DNA of 48,109 nucleotides from an uncultured Oscillospiraceae bacterium (GCA_949841355.1 CATKZP010000021.1:1-48109); one strand, 5' to 3'; shown: positions 22,577 to 31,768, numbered from the stretch's first letter. Translations and numbers: made by a program. The notes: a model not told the origin generated them from the sequence alone.

Positions 22577-23740
22577 ATGGTACATCTGCTTCTGGCCGTC
22601 ATCTACCTGTCCTTCATCAGCCTGGGCCTGCCCGACTCCCTGCTGGGCTCCGCCTGGCCGGTGATGCACGCCTCGCTGGGGGTGCCCTCGTCCTGGGCGG
22701 GGGCGGTCTCCATCATCATCTCCCTGGGCACGGTGGTGTCCAGCCTGCAAAGCGACCGGCTCACCAAAAAGCTGGGAACCGGGCGGGTCACCGCCATCAG
22801 CGTGGGCATGACCGCCGCCGCCCTGTTCGGGTTTTCCACCAGCGGATCGTTCTGGGGGCTGTGCCTGTGGGCCGTCCCCTACGGGCTGGGGGCGGGCAGC
22901 GTGGACGCGGCCCTCAACAACTACGTGGCCCTGCACTACGCCAGCCGCCATATGAGCTGGCTGCACTGCATGTGGGGGCTGGGAGCGGCCGTGGGGCCTT
23001 ACGTCATGGGGCTGGCCCTGTCCGCCGGGTCCGGCTGGCGCATGGGCTACCGGTATATCTCCCTGCTTCAGATCGGGCTCACCGTCGTCCTGGCGGCCGC
23101 CCTGCCCCTGTGGCGGACCCATAGGGGCGGCGGGGACCAGGGCGTGGAGCAGAACGCCGCGCCCCTCACCCTGGCCCAGATCTTCCGCATACCCGGGGCC
23201 CGGGAGGTCATGACCGCATTCTTCTGCTACTGCGCCCTGGAGCAGACCGCCATTTTGTGGGCCAGCAGCTACCTGCACCTCCACCGCGGCGTCCCGGCGG
23301 AGACGGCGGCGGGCTATGCGGGGCTGTTTTTCATCGGCATCACCGCCGGGCGGGCGCTGAGCGGCTTCCTCACCATAAAATTCAGCGACCCCCAGATGAT
23401 CCGGCTGGGCCAGGGGCTCATCGCCCTGGGGGCGGCGACGCTGCTGCTGCCGCTGCACACCTGCGCCGCCCTGGCGGGGCTGGTGCTGGTGGGGCTGGGG
23501 TGCGCGCCCATCTACCCCTGCGTCATCCACTCCACCCCCGACCACTTCGGGGCGGATAAATCCCAGGCCGTCATCGGCGTGCAGATGGCCAGCGCCTATC
23601 TGGGCACCTGCCTCATGCCCCCGCTGTTCGGGCTGATCTGCGACTACATCAGCCCCGCCCTCTTCCCCGTCTACCTGCTGGCCATCCTGGCCGTCATGAC
23701 CGCCGCCCACGAGGCGCTGCTGCGCCGCACCCGGCGCTGA
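22577..23740 (+). CDS. Major facilitator superfamily transporter
   Basis: A 387-residue polytopic membrane protein with about twelve hydrophobic segments. The first helix starts at the N terminus (HLLLAVIYLSFISLGLPDS) and the loop between helices 2 and 3 has SDRLTKKLGTGR, a variant of the MFS signature. Mid-protein charged loop: WRTHRGGGDQGVEQ. It belongs to the sugar/drug-type MFS without enough detail to name a substrate. The ATG at 22577 follows AAAGGAGGAA; the longer in-frame extension to 22271 runs through the promoter and the hairpin and is rejected. The transcript has a leader of about 186 nt made mostly of the long hairpin, with the ribosome site just outside it. A terminator follows, so it is a single-gene unit. 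Confidence 0.85.
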   Translation: MVHLLLAVIYLSFISLGLPDSLLGSAWPVMHASLGVPSSWAGAVSIIISLGTVVSSLQSDRLTKKLGTGRVTAISVGMTAAALFGFSTSGSFWGLCLWAVPYGLGAGSVDAALNNYVALHYASRHMSWLHCMWGLGAAVGPYVMGLALSAGSGWRMGYRYISLLQIGLTVVLAAALPLWRTHRGGGDQGVEQNAAPLTLAQIFRIPGAREVMTAFFCYCALEQTAILWASSYLHLHRGVPAETAAGYAGLFFIGITAGRALSGFLTIKFSDPQMIRLGQGLIALGAATLLLPLHTCAALAGLVLVGLGCAPIYPCVIHSTPDHFGADKSQAVIGVQMASAYLGTCLMPPLFGLICDYISPALFPVYLLAILAVMTAAHEALLRRTRR

Positions 23741-23746
23741 CAGCCG

Positions 23747-23793
23747 CAAAAAACGGCCCCCGGGACGCGATGCGCTCACGTCCCGGGGGCCGT
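23747..23793. terminator. Bidirectional terminator, strongest on the minus strand
   Basis: ACGGCCCCCGGGACG (23753-23767) pairs perfectly with 23779-23793 across an 11-nt loop. On the minus strand the stem is followed by TTTTTTGCGG; on the plus strand the tail is poor. It separates the converging MFS and hemerythrin genes. Confidence 0.8.
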
Positions 23794-23803
23794 TGGATTT
23801 GTT

Positions 23804-25147
23804 TCAGCCCAGCTTTTCAAAAATCTCGTCGATCTTCTTCTTGATGTCCGCCGGCTTTAAGTACTTGAGCAGATAGCCCGCCGGCTTGAGGGAGAGCAGC
23901 TTGCGCACCACGTCCGGGTCCCCCCGGCCGGTGAGGAAGATCACCGGGATGTCGGCAAAGGCCTGCTCCGAGCGGAGCATCTCCAGGGTCTGGCGGCCGT
24001 CGCACACCGGCATCTCGTAGTCCAGCAGCACCAGGTCCGGCCGGTCCAGGGTGATGGTGCGGATGGCGGCCACCCCCGACTCGGCCATGGACACCTCATA
24101 GTCCTCCTCCAGCAGGTTCTTCATGGCCTGCCGGACGGTCATGGAGTCGTCCACCACCAGCACCTTGCGCTTTCCGGACGCCTGCTCCCGCCGGGCCAGA
24201 TACTCCTGCACCTCGGTGAGGGCATTTTCCGCCTGAATGGGGGTGCCCACGCCGCTCTCCAGCAGGTGGGGGGCGATGACGCAGTAGGCGAAGTATCCCG
24301 CGCCGCTGGTGTTGAACAGCAGGCTCACCTGGGGCTTCTCCCGCTCGAATACCTTTTGGAACTGCTCGTAGGACAGCAGGTTCTCCTCCCGCAGCTCCTG
24401 GCCGCCGAAGGCGGGCACCAGCTCCCTCACCCGGCCCACGAACTGCCGCGCCGTATACCGGGCGGCGTTGACCAGCATGGTGTCCAGCTTGTTGGTCTGA
24501 AGGCCCATCACCTTGCCCACGGTGTTAATCAGCAGCTTCTCCTCAAAGACCATGATGACTTCCTGCCGCTTCTCGTCCCCCTTGGCGCCGTAGGCCAGGC
24601 GGTAGTACACGCCCTTGCCGAACTTCTCGCCGCCGTAGGCGCTGCTGATGGCCTGGGACTCCAGCTGGAACATGTCGAACACCAGCTGGACAATCACCTT
24701 TTTCAGCGCCTCCAGGTCCTCCTCGGGCAGCAGGTCCTTCCACTGGCTCAGCCGGCCGCCGGCGATGGCCTGGTCCTCCGTCAGGGTGTGGCCGATGAGC
24801 CAGCCCGCGCACACGCCCAGAAAATGATTCACCGAGTCGGGGGCGTAGTCCGTCTCCTCCAGCTCCCGCTCCAGCACCGGCAGGGTGTTTTCCCGGAACT
24901 CCTTGTGGATGTGCCGGTGGGTCTCCAGCCCCTTGTAGCCGATGGACTCCATGTACGCCTCTTCGTCCTGAAAATGCTTCATGGTGTGGCTTTTGAAGTA
25001 CTTCACGCCCTCCTGGCAGGCCCACTGGCTCTTCTCCTCGCCGTAGGCGAACAGCCGGTTGATGATCTTGAACAGCCGCTGGTGCTCCTTGTCGATGGAC
25101 TCCACACCGATGTTAAAGCTGTCCTGCCATACCAATTGGTCCTCCAT
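23804..25147 (-). CDS. Hemerythrin - CheX-like - receiver fusion protein
   Basis: A 447-residue soluble three-domain protein. Residues 1-130 are a bacteriohemerythrin with the di-iron ligands apparent: His 22 in DKEHQRLF, His 54 or 58 and Glu 62 in HTMKHFQDEE, His 77 and 81 in HRHIHKEF, His 120 and Asp 125 in GHTLTED. Residues about 175-310 resemble CheX-type domains (MLVNAARYTARQFVGRV), a weak call. Residues 327-447 are a receiver with VVDDSMTVRQ and the phospho-acceptor in LVLLDYEMPVCDG, and no output domain after it. Together these suggest oxygen or redox sensing feeding into phosphotransfer or chemotaxis signalling. The ATG at 25147 follows GGGAGGA. It is a single gene ended by a strong terminator; no chemotaxis genes are near. 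Confidence 0.88.
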   Translation of the reverse strand: MEDQLVWQDSFNIGVESIDKEHQRLFKIINRLFAYGEEKSQWACQEGVKYFKSHTMKHFQDEEAYMESIGYKGLETHRHIHKEFRENTLPVLERELEETDYAPDSVNHFLGVCAGWLIGHTLTEDQAIAGGRLSQWKDLLPEEDLEALKKVIVQLVFDMFQLESQAISSAYGGEKFGKGVYYRLAYGAKGDEKRQEVIMVFEEKLLINTVGKVMGLQTNKLDTMLVNAARYTARQFVGRVRELVPAFGGQELREENLLSYEQFQKVFEREKPQVSLLFNTSGAGYFAYCVIAPHLLESGVGTPIQAENALTEVQEYLARREQASGKRKVLVVDDSMTVRQAMKNLLEEDYEVSMAESGVAAIRTITLDRPDLVLLDYEMPVCDGRQTLEMLRSEQAFADIPVIFLTGRGDPDVVRKLLSLKPAGYLLKYLKPADIKKKIDEIFEKLG

Positions 25148-25238
25148 AACAAATCCTCCCTTGATACAGTCAAGCGCATTCTGGCTTCGGTCACTGCCGT
25201 GACGGGCCCTTAACCGCAGGGAATTGCGCGTTAGGTAC

Positions 25239-25246
25239 ATTGTAGC
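25239..25246 (-). promoter_or_regulatory. Extended -10 promoter of the hemerythrin fusion gene
   Basis: Minus strand TGCTACAAT (hexamer 25244-25239). The leader of about 85 nt contains a small hairpin GTCAC-GGCA-GTGAC near 25190-25203. No clear -35. Confidence 0.45.
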
Positions 25247-25316
25247 ACAGTCCGCCGCCCGCGTCTACTCCAAAAGCGGCAAAACGCCGGGCGCACTCCC
25301 CGTCCCCCTTCCGGCC

Positions 25317-25345
25317 TTGACAAACGCACTACGGTAGTATAGAAT
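25317..25345 (+). promoter_or_regulatory. Promoter of the SLH-anchored peptidase gene
   Basis: TTGACA (25317-25322), 17-bp spacer, TAGAAT (25340-25345); a leader of about 65 nt precedes the ATG at 25419. Confidence 0.75.
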
Positions 25346-25418
25346 TGGAATATGCCAGTATTTCGTCCCTAAAAATCCGGGCGGAGTGCTGTAAACTGAA
25401 CAAGAAAAGGTGAGGAAG

Positions 25419-28400
25419 ATGAAGCACGTGTCCTGGAAAAAGGTCGTTTCCCTGCTGACCGCACTGGTACTGTGTCTGTCCTTGGCCGCCATCCCGGCAT
25501 TCGCCGTGGAGCCTACGGCAGACACGCCCTTCGTCAACGTCTCTGACGACGGCGGCGAAAACGTCATTATTCTGACCCAGCCCCGCGCCTTCAAGGCGGC
25601 TGTCCCCGTGGACATGACCGAGGCCGAGGCCAAAGCCGCGGCCGACAAGGTGGTCTGGTCCCTGAACTACGACAAGACCGCCGGCTACCTGGACCCCAAG
25701 CAGTTCCCCAACCACACCGACGGCGGCGCGCTGGACACCTGGCAGGCCCAGAACGGCGAGGCGCTGTTCTCCGCCCCCGTCACCGGCGTGGAGACCGTGG
25801 GCGGCAAGGTGTGCCTCACCGTCTCCTTTGAGAGCAAGGGGTACTTCTACAACTACGACGGCACCCCCGACTACAGCGCTCCCCACTCCAACGGCGGGTC
25901 CTATCTGGACGTGTGCGGCTACTACAAGCTCACCCCCGCCCTGGAGGGCAAGGCCCTGGGCTCCATCCAGGTGAAGATCACCCCCTATGACGAGTTCCAC
26001 ACCATGAAAGAGGTCTACGCCGCCATCGACGAGCTGGTGAAGTACGGCGAGGAGAACACCGACCTGTACGTGCAGAGATTCTCCATGGGCAAGAGCCAGG
26101 GCGACAACGGCCTGGCCAGCCTGGATATGCCCTACCTCATCATCGCCAAGAGCCAGGCCGCCGTGGACAAGTGGAAGTCCATCAAGGCCGAGGCGGAGAG
26201 CGACCCCACCGCCCTCATCAAGAAGATTGAGGACGGCTCCCTGGGCAGTTATCAGGTCCCCATCCTCTATTCCAACGTCCACGCCAACGAGGTATCCTCC
26301 ATCGACGGCATTCTGAAGTTCGCCCGGATGCTGCTGGAGACCGCCGCCAGCGAGAGCGGCGAGATCGACTACAATAAGCTCACCGGCTTCACCGAGGAAG
26401 GCAAGGCCGAGCTGGCCCGGGAGATGGGCCCCAAGGGCGAGGCCGGCAGCGTGGCCGTCCCCGACCTGGTGAAGGACACCGCCACCTACCTGGGCTACCT
26501 CCACGTGGATAACATCCAGGAGAACGCCTGGGGCGCCTCCTTCCGCTCCGACGTGGTGGACCTGGATAAGTACTACACCCAGGAGACCGTCACCGTGAAT
26601 GTGGACGAGCTGCTGGACGACGTGTTCTTCCTCATCGTCCCCGAGGAGAACGTGGAGGGCCGCACCTATGTGACCCGTACCTCCTCCGGCGGCTTCGACC
26701 TGAACCGCGACAACTCCTTCCAGACCCAGGCCGAGACCCAGAACATGACCAAGCTCATCGCTGACTGGAACCCCATCAGCTTCACCGAGTTCCACGGCCG
26801 GGTGGAAGCGTTCCAGTGCGAGCCCTGCGATCCCCCCCACGAGCCCAACTTTGAGTACGACCTGCTGGCCGAGCACCTGGTGACCGGCGGCGAGGCCTTC
26901 GGCATTGCCGCCGTGGCCAACAACGACGGCTATAACAGCTACGTCATCCCCCAGCGCGACTACCTGAGCTACAACGGCAATAAGACCGCCGACGGCCAGG
27001 ATCAGACCCAGTGGTTCGATCCCTGGGACGACATGTCCACCAGCTACACCCCCCAGTACGCCATGCTCCACGGCACCGTGTCCTATACGGTGGAGCAGCC
27101 CGCGTATAACGACCACACCGCCACCGCCGTCGCCTACGGCGCGCTGGGCCAGTCCAACTACATCGCGGAAAATAAGGATTCCTACCTGCTGGCTCAGACC
27201 AAGATCTTCGAGCGCGGCGTCACCAACGCCAACTCCAACGACTTCGACCTGGTGGGCCAGTGGTTCTGCGACCAGTACGACGTGGAGGGCGCCGAGGCCG
27301 AGCTGTTCCGTCCCGTGTACGACGGCAAGGACCAGAACGGCAATTTCTACCCCGAGTGCTACATCATCCCCCTGGACGGCGCCCACCAGAAGAATCTGGA
27401 CGCCGCCGACCAGATGATCAGCTACCTCACCCGCAACGGCGTGAAGGTGATGTTTGCCGACAAGGCCTTCACCTACGGCGGCGTGAGCTATCCCGCTGGC
27501 ACCGCCGTGGTGTCCATGTACCAGGCTAAGCGCAGCGTGGCCAACGGCGTGCTGTATGACGGCACCGTCATCACCGGCTGGCCCGTGCTCTACTCCGAGG
27601 GCATCACCGCCTTCAACAAGACCCGCGGCTTCGACATGGCTACCTGCGCCGAGCCCGCCGCCTACAAGACCATCGCCGCCGCCTGCTCCGAGAAGAGCGA
27701 GTGGACCGTGGCCTCCGACAAGGTGGACACCGACCAGGTCATCCTGAAGAACACCTCCGAGGACGCCATCGCCGCCGTCAACCAGCTGCTCAAGGCCGGC
27801 AAGGACGTGTCCCTCATCACCAGCGGCGACTATACCGGCAGCTTCCTGCTGTCCCAGGAGGACTACGCCCAGGTGGCCGGCAAGCTCCTGCTCACCGCCG
27901 CCCCCGTGGAGGGCGAAGCCCCTGCCGTCCGCCAGCTGAACAAGGCCCCCGTCATCTACATCGCGGGCAAGCCCAGCGACAACACCTCCGGCTTCGTCAA
28001 GTCCACTCTGGTGTCCGGCTCCTATGCCTATAACTATGACCGGCAGTCCATGCGCATCATGGGCTTTGAGACCACCGACGATCCCACCAAGGCCGACCTC
28101 ATCATCGGCGCCGCCGCCCTGGACGACGCCGCTCTGGCCGCCGTCAAGGCCGGCACCCCCTACATCGGCTACGGCTCCACCGCCGTCCGCTCCGCCGCCA
28201 AGCTCTTTGACGAGGATGCTCTGGTGCGCAGCACCGCCAGCGGCAACGCCATGGACGCGCTGGGCTACGTCACCTATCCCTCCAAGAGCCTCATCACCGC
28301 CAGCTATGTGGCTGAGGACGACTACATCATGTACGGCTACGGCGCGGGCTACTTCACCGCCATCCCCGACGGCGCCCAGGTGCTGGTGCGCATGGACGGC

Positions 28401-29141
28401 TCCAAGGAGCTGCTGGAGGGCTTCCTCCCCGCCGGCGACGGCCTAGAGGCCTTCAAGGACAACTCCATCCAGGCCTTCTCCTACCGGGAGAACGGCATGA
28501 ACGTGGTGCTCTTCGCCAACACCCTGACCAACAAGGTCCATCAGCGCGATGAGTTCACCTTCGTGGCCAACGCCGCCTTCTGCGCCGTGAGCCACGACTT
28601 CAAGGATGTGCGCTACAACGCCTGGTATGCGGCCAACGTGGACGCCGTGGTCAACGCCGGCCTCATGGGCGGCACCGCTTCCGACGCCTTTGATCCCAAC
28701 GGCGCCGTCTCCCGTGAGATGGTGGCCACCACCCTGTACCGCATCGCCGGCTCCCCCAAGGTGGAGGGCGACGACCTGGACGCCTTCACCGACGCCGCCG
28801 ACATCCACAGCTGGGCCAAGGACGCCATGCTGTGGGCCGTCCAGGAGAAGGTGCTGGAGGGCGGCAACGGTGCCCTGCGGCCTCGTGACACCGCCACCCG
28901 TCAGGAGCTGGCCGCCATCTTCTACCGCAACGCCGGCTCCAACAAGGCCGAGGGCGACAATCTGAAGAACTTCACCGACGCCAACACGATTGCCGACTGG
29001 GCCAAGGACGCCGCCAACTGGTGCGCCGCCAACAACATCATCAAGGGCACCAACGCCGACGGCACCACCTTCTCCCCCAAGGACACCGCCATCCGGGCCG
29101 AGCTGGCCACCATGCTGCTGCGGGTCCAGAACGCGAAGTAA
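25419..29141 (+). CDS. Secreted M14 zinc carboxypeptidase-like protein with SLH anchor
   Basis: A 1240-residue exoprotein. The signal peptide is MKHVSWKKVVSLLTALVLCL and on to AIPAFA, with cleavage likely at AFA-V. The peptidase domain has the zinc motif HANE (His 288, Glu 291), then GFDLNRDNSFQTQ, and the third zinc ligand in TEFHGRVE (His 459), the normal order for M14. After a long middle region without recognised motif, three S-layer homology repeats begin at about residue 1059 (HDFKDVRYNAWYAANVDAVV, then DIHSWAKDAMLW and TIADWAKDAANWC) and hold it non-covalently on the cell wall. The general acid Glu of M14 could not be placed with certainty. The codon use is strongly biased to GGC, GAC and GCC, in keeping with high expression. 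The ATG at 25419 follows GGTGAGG; a GTG nine bases upstream is an alternative. Confidence 0.85.
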   Translation: MKHVSWKKVVSLLTALVLCLSLAAIPAFAVEPTADTPFVNVSDDGGENVIILTQPRAFKAAVPVDMTEAEAKAAADKVVWSLNYDKTAGYLDPKQFPNHTDGGALDTWQAQNGEALFSAPVTGVETVGGKVCLTVSFESKGYFYNYDGTPDYSAPHSNGGSYLDVCGYYKLTPALEGKALGSIQVKITPYDEFHTMKEVYAAIDELVKYGEENTDLYVQRFSMGKSQGDNGLASLDMPYLIIAKSQAAVDKWKSIKAEAESDPTALIKKIEDGSLGSYQVPILYSNVHANEVSSIDGILKFARMLLETAASESGEIDYNKLTGFTEEGKAELAREMGPKGEAGSVAVPDLVKDTATYLGYLHVDNIQENAWGASFRSDVVDLDKYYTQETVTVNVDELLDDVFFLIVPEENVEGRTYVTRTSSGGFDLNRDNSFQTQAETQNMTKLIADWNPISFTEFHGRVEAFQCEPCDPPHEPNFEYDLLAEHLVTGGEAFGIAAVANNDGYNSYVIPQRDYLSYNGNKTADGQDQTQWFDPWDDMSTSYTPQYAMLHGTVSYTVEQPAYNDHTATAVAYGALGQSNYIAENKDSYLLAQTKIFERGVTNANSNDFDLVGQWFCDQYDVEGAEAELFRPVYDGKDQNGNFYPECYIIPLDGAHQKNLDAADQMISYLTRNGVKVMFADKAFTYGGVSYPAGTAVVSMYQAKRSVANGVLYDGTVITGWPVLYSEGITAFNKTRGFDMATCAEPAAYKTIAAACSEKSEWTVASDKVDTDQVILKNTSEDAIAAVNQLLKAGKDVSLITSGDYTGSFLLSQEDYAQVAGKLLLTAAPVEGEAPAVRQLNKAPVIYIAGKPSDNTSGFVKSTLVSGSYAYNYDRQSMRIMGFETTDDPTKADLIIGAAALDDAALAAVKAGTPYIGYGSTAVRSAAKLFDEDALVRSTASGNAMDALGYVTYPSKSLITASYVAEDDYIMYGYGAGYFTAIPDGAQVLVRMDGSKELLEGFLPAGDGLEAFKDNSIQAFSYRENGMNVVLFANTLTNKVHQRDEFTFVANAAFCAVSHDFKDVRYNAWYAANVDAVVNAGLMGGTASDAFDPNGAVSREMVATTLYRIAGSPKVEGDDLDAFTDAADIHSWAKDAMLWAVQEKVLEGGNGALRPRDTATRQELAAIFYRNAGSNKAEGDNLKNFTDANTIADWAKDAANWCAANNIIKGTNADGTTFSPKDTAIRAELATMLLRVQNAK

Positions 29142-29169
29142 TCCCCCTTTCCACCGTGTAATATGCGGC

Positions 29170-29206
29170 AGCGCCGCCCCGCCGGTTTGGCGGGGCGGCG
29201 CTTTTT
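29170..29206 (+). terminator. Intrinsic terminator after the peptidase gene
   Basis: AGCGCCGCCCCGCC (29170-29183), GGTTT loop, GGCGGGGCGGCGCT (29189-29202), then TTTT. Confidence 0.9.
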
Positions 29207-29249
29207 GTCCCGGGGCCGGAGCTTCCCCGGAAAAAGTGGCCCGGGGGGC

Positions 29250-29278
29250 TTGCGCCCGGCAAAAAACAGTGGTACATT
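29250..29278 (+). promoter_or_regulatory. Promoter of the polyphosphate kinase gene
   Basis: TTGCGC, 17-bp spacer, TACATT, with TGG before the -10. Confidence 0.55.
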
Positions 29279-29330
29279 ATTTCACAGGAGGCCCCCGCGG
29301 TCCCAAACCAACGAGGAGGCGTGATCCCCC

Positions 29331-31610
29331 ATGAAAGAACAAAACGTGCCCTCCGCCCCAGGCACCAGTCCCTGCCCGTGCTATGTCAACCGGGAGCTGT
29401 CCTGGCTCCAGTTCAACCGCCGGGTGCTGGAGGAGGCGGAGGACCCCGCCAACCCCCTGTGCGAGCGGCTTAATTTCGCCTCCATCTTCCAGAGCAATCT
29501 GGACGAGTTCTATATGGTCCGGGTGGGGATGCTCATGGACACCCTCCACCTGGACGCCGTGGACGACAAAACCGGCCTGACCAGCGCCCAGCAGACCGCC
29601 GCCGTGCTGGATCAGACCCGGGCCTATCTGGCGGACCGGGACCGCGTATGCCAGGAGCTGCTGCGGGAGCTGGCGGTCCAGGGGGTGGAGCTGTGCCGGT
29701 TCCACGCCCTCCAGGACAAGGCCCAGTCCTTTTTGGAAAAATATTTCACCTCCAGCGTGCTGCCCCTGCTCTCCCCCCAGATCATCGGGCGCAAGCAGCC
29801 CTTCCCCTTTTTGCGCAACAAGCAGATCTACGCCGTGGCCATCCTCAAGACCAAAAACGGCGGCGAGCGCATGGGCATCGTCCCCTGCGGAGAGGGCGTC
29901 CTGCGCCGCCTGGTCCCCCTGCCGGGGGAGGGGCAGCGGTTCATTCTGGTGGAGGAGCTCATCGCCAGCTTCCTGCCCAAAATCTTCGCCCACTACAAGG
30001 TGGAGGGCACCGTGCTCATCCGGCTGGTGCGCAGCGCCGATATCCACATGGACGACGCCTCGTCGGAGATGAGCGGGCTGCTGGCCGACGAGTACCGCAG
30101 GAGCATGGAGAAGATGATCCGCCGCCGCAAGCGCCTGCGCCCGGTGAAGCTGGACTATCAGGGCAAGCTCACCGACTCCGTGCGGGACAGCCTGTGCCGC
30201 TGCCTGGACCTGACCAAAAAGCACCTCTTCGCCAGCCAGATCCCCCTGGACCTGTCCTTCGCGGGCGCGCTGCGGGATATGCTGCGGGATAAGGCCGAAC
30301 TGTTCTACCCCCGCCGGGTGCCCCAAAACTCCCCCAATGTGGACCCCCTGGTCCCCATGACCGAGCAGATCCGAAAGCGCGACCTGATGCTCTGCTACCC
30401 CTACGAGAGCGTGCGGCCCCTGCTGCGGCTTTTGCAGGAGGCGGGCCAGGACCCGGAGGTGGTGTCCATCAAGATGACCCTCTACCGGGTGGCCCACAAC
30501 AGCAAAATCGTGGAGGCCCTGGTGGACGCCGCCGAGAACGGCAAAGAGGTGGTCGCCCTGGTGGAGCTCCGGGCCCGGTTCGACGAGGAGAACAACATCG
30601 GCTGGTCCCGGGTGCTGGAGCGGGCGGGCTGCCGGGTGATCTACGGGCTGGACGGCCTGAAGGTCCACTCCAAGCTGCTGCTCATCACCCGAATGCACGA
30701 GAATCAAGTGGAGTATATCACCCAGGTGGGCACGGGAAACTATAACGAGGACACCGTGCGGCTGTATACCGACTACGCCCTCATGACCGCCGACCCCGAG
30801 ACCGGCGCGGACGCGGCGGGGGTGTTCAACGCCCTGTCCATGGGCGAGGTGATGGAGGACAGCCGCCGCCTCATGGTGGCCCCCGCCTGCCTGAGAAATA
30901 AGGTCGCCGCCCTCATTGATGAGGAAATCCGGCAGGTCAGGGCGGGCTCCCCCGCCTACCTGGGCTTCAAGCTCAACGGCCTCACCGACAAGCTGCTGCT
31001 GGACAAACTGGTGGAGGCGTCCCAGGCCGGGGTGAACATCGACCTGGTGGTCCGGGGCATCTGCTGCCTCACCGCCGGGGTTCCCGGCCTGACGGAGAAC
31101 ATCCGGGTGGTGAGCATCGTGGGGCGCTACCTGGAGCACGCCCGCATCTATATCTTCGGGGAAGGAGAGCGGCGCAAGGTCTATCTCTCCTCCGCCGACT
31201 TCATGACCCGCAACACCACCCGCCGGGTGGAGGTGGCCGCTCCCGTCCGCGATCCGGACCTGCGCGCCCGCCTGGAGCAGATGTTCCGCGACCAGCTCCG
31301 GGACACCGCCAAGGGCCGCGTCCAGCAGCCCGACGGCTCCTATGCCCGGGCCCAGGGGGAGGCGTTCAACTCCCAGGAGTGGTTCTGCGACCAGGCTTAC
31401 GCCGGCGCGTGGGCGCTGCCCGCCCTCCAAGCGCCGCCCCCCGCCCCCAGGGCGGAGCAGCCCCGCCCCGCCCCGGAGACGCCGAAGCGCCCCCCGGCTA
31501 AGGCCAAGCCCCTGCCCGTCAAGACGCCCCCCGCCCCCCCAAAACGGCCCGCCGTCAAGGTTCAAGTGCGCCGCACCGGCCTGCTGGGCCGCCTCTTCGG
31601 GCGGGATTGA
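29331..31610 (+). CDS. ppk1: Polyphosphate kinase 1
   Basis: Reversibly transfers the terminal phosphate of ATP to polyphosphate. Residues 1-700 follow the PPK1 pattern: N domain (NRELSWLQFNRRVLEEA), head domain, and two phospholipase-D-like C domains. The autophosphorylated His is residue 446 in GLKVHSKLLL and the second conserved His is 603 in YLEHARIYIF; VELRARFDEENNI and YITQVGTGNYNEDT are also present. The last 60 or so residues are a proline- and lysine-rich tail (PPPAPRAEQPRP, TPKRPPAKAKP) ending in a basic GRLFGRD, an addition to the usual 690-residue enzyme. The ATG at 29331 is preceded by ACGAGGAGG. It is directly followed by the palindromic element copy 2, then the phosphofructokinase gene. 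Confidence 0.93.
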   Translation: MKEQNVPSAPGTSPCPCYVNRELSWLQFNRRVLEEAEDPANPLCERLNFASIFQSNLDEFYMVRVGMLMDTLHLDAVDDKTGLTSAQQTAAVLDQTRAYLADRDRVCQELLRELAVQGVELCRFHALQDKAQSFLEKYFTSSVLPLLSPQIIGRKQPFPFLRNKQIYAVAILKTKNGGERMGIVPCGEGVLRRLVPLPGEGQRFILVEELIASFLPKIFAHYKVEGTVLIRLVRSADIHMDDASSEMSGLLADEYRRSMEKMIRRRKRLRPVKLDYQGKLTDSVRDSLCRCLDLTKKHLFASQIPLDLSFAGALRDMLRDKAELFYPRRVPQNSPNVDPLVPMTEQIRKRDLMLCYPYESVRPLLRLLQEAGQDPEVVSIKMTLYRVAHNSKIVEALVDAAENGKEVVALVELRARFDEENNIGWSRVLERAGCRVIYGLDGLKVHSKLLLITRMHENQVEYITQVGTGNYNEDTVRLYTDYALMTADPETGADAAGVFNALSMGEVMEDSRRLMVAPACLRNKVAALIDEEIRQVRAGSPAYLGFKLNGLTDKLLLDKLVEASQAGVNIDLVVRGICCLTAGVPGLTENIRVVSIVGRYLEHARIYIFGEGERRKVYLSSADFMTRNTTRRVEVAAPVRDPDLRARLEQMFRDQLRDTAKGRVQQPDGSYARAQGEAFNSQEWFCDQAYAGAWALPALQAPPPAPRAEQPRPAPETPKRPPAKAKPLPVKTPPAPPKRPAVKVQVRRTGLLGRLFGRD

Positions 31611-31619
31611 CCAGGGCTC

Positions 31620-31768
31620 GTTTGAAAATTGCCAACATACCCAAACGACAGATCTTTTTCCGCCATACGTCGTTGATTTGACTTGAAATACACAAAGTAT
31701 TTCTGCGTCAAATCGCCTTGTCTGGCGAAAAGATTCCTCGCCGCCGGGCACATCGTCAATTTTCAAAC
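31620..31768 (-). repeat. Long palindromic element, copy 2 (opposite orientation)
   Basis: A 149-nt near-complete hairpin filling most of the 225-bp gap between ppk1 and the phosphofructokinase gene. GTTTGAAAATTG (31620-31631) and CAATTTTCAAAC (31757-31768) are the perfect outer arms. Inside, ATCTTTT and CCGCCA pair with TGGCG and AAAAGAT, GATTTGA (31675-31681) pairs with TCAAATC (31708-31714), and GAAATAC with GTATTTC at the tip. Read on the minus strand it shows the same core and the CGCCAG-AGGC block as copy 1. It could also work as the ppk1 terminator; no other terminator is seen. Confidence 0.85.
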
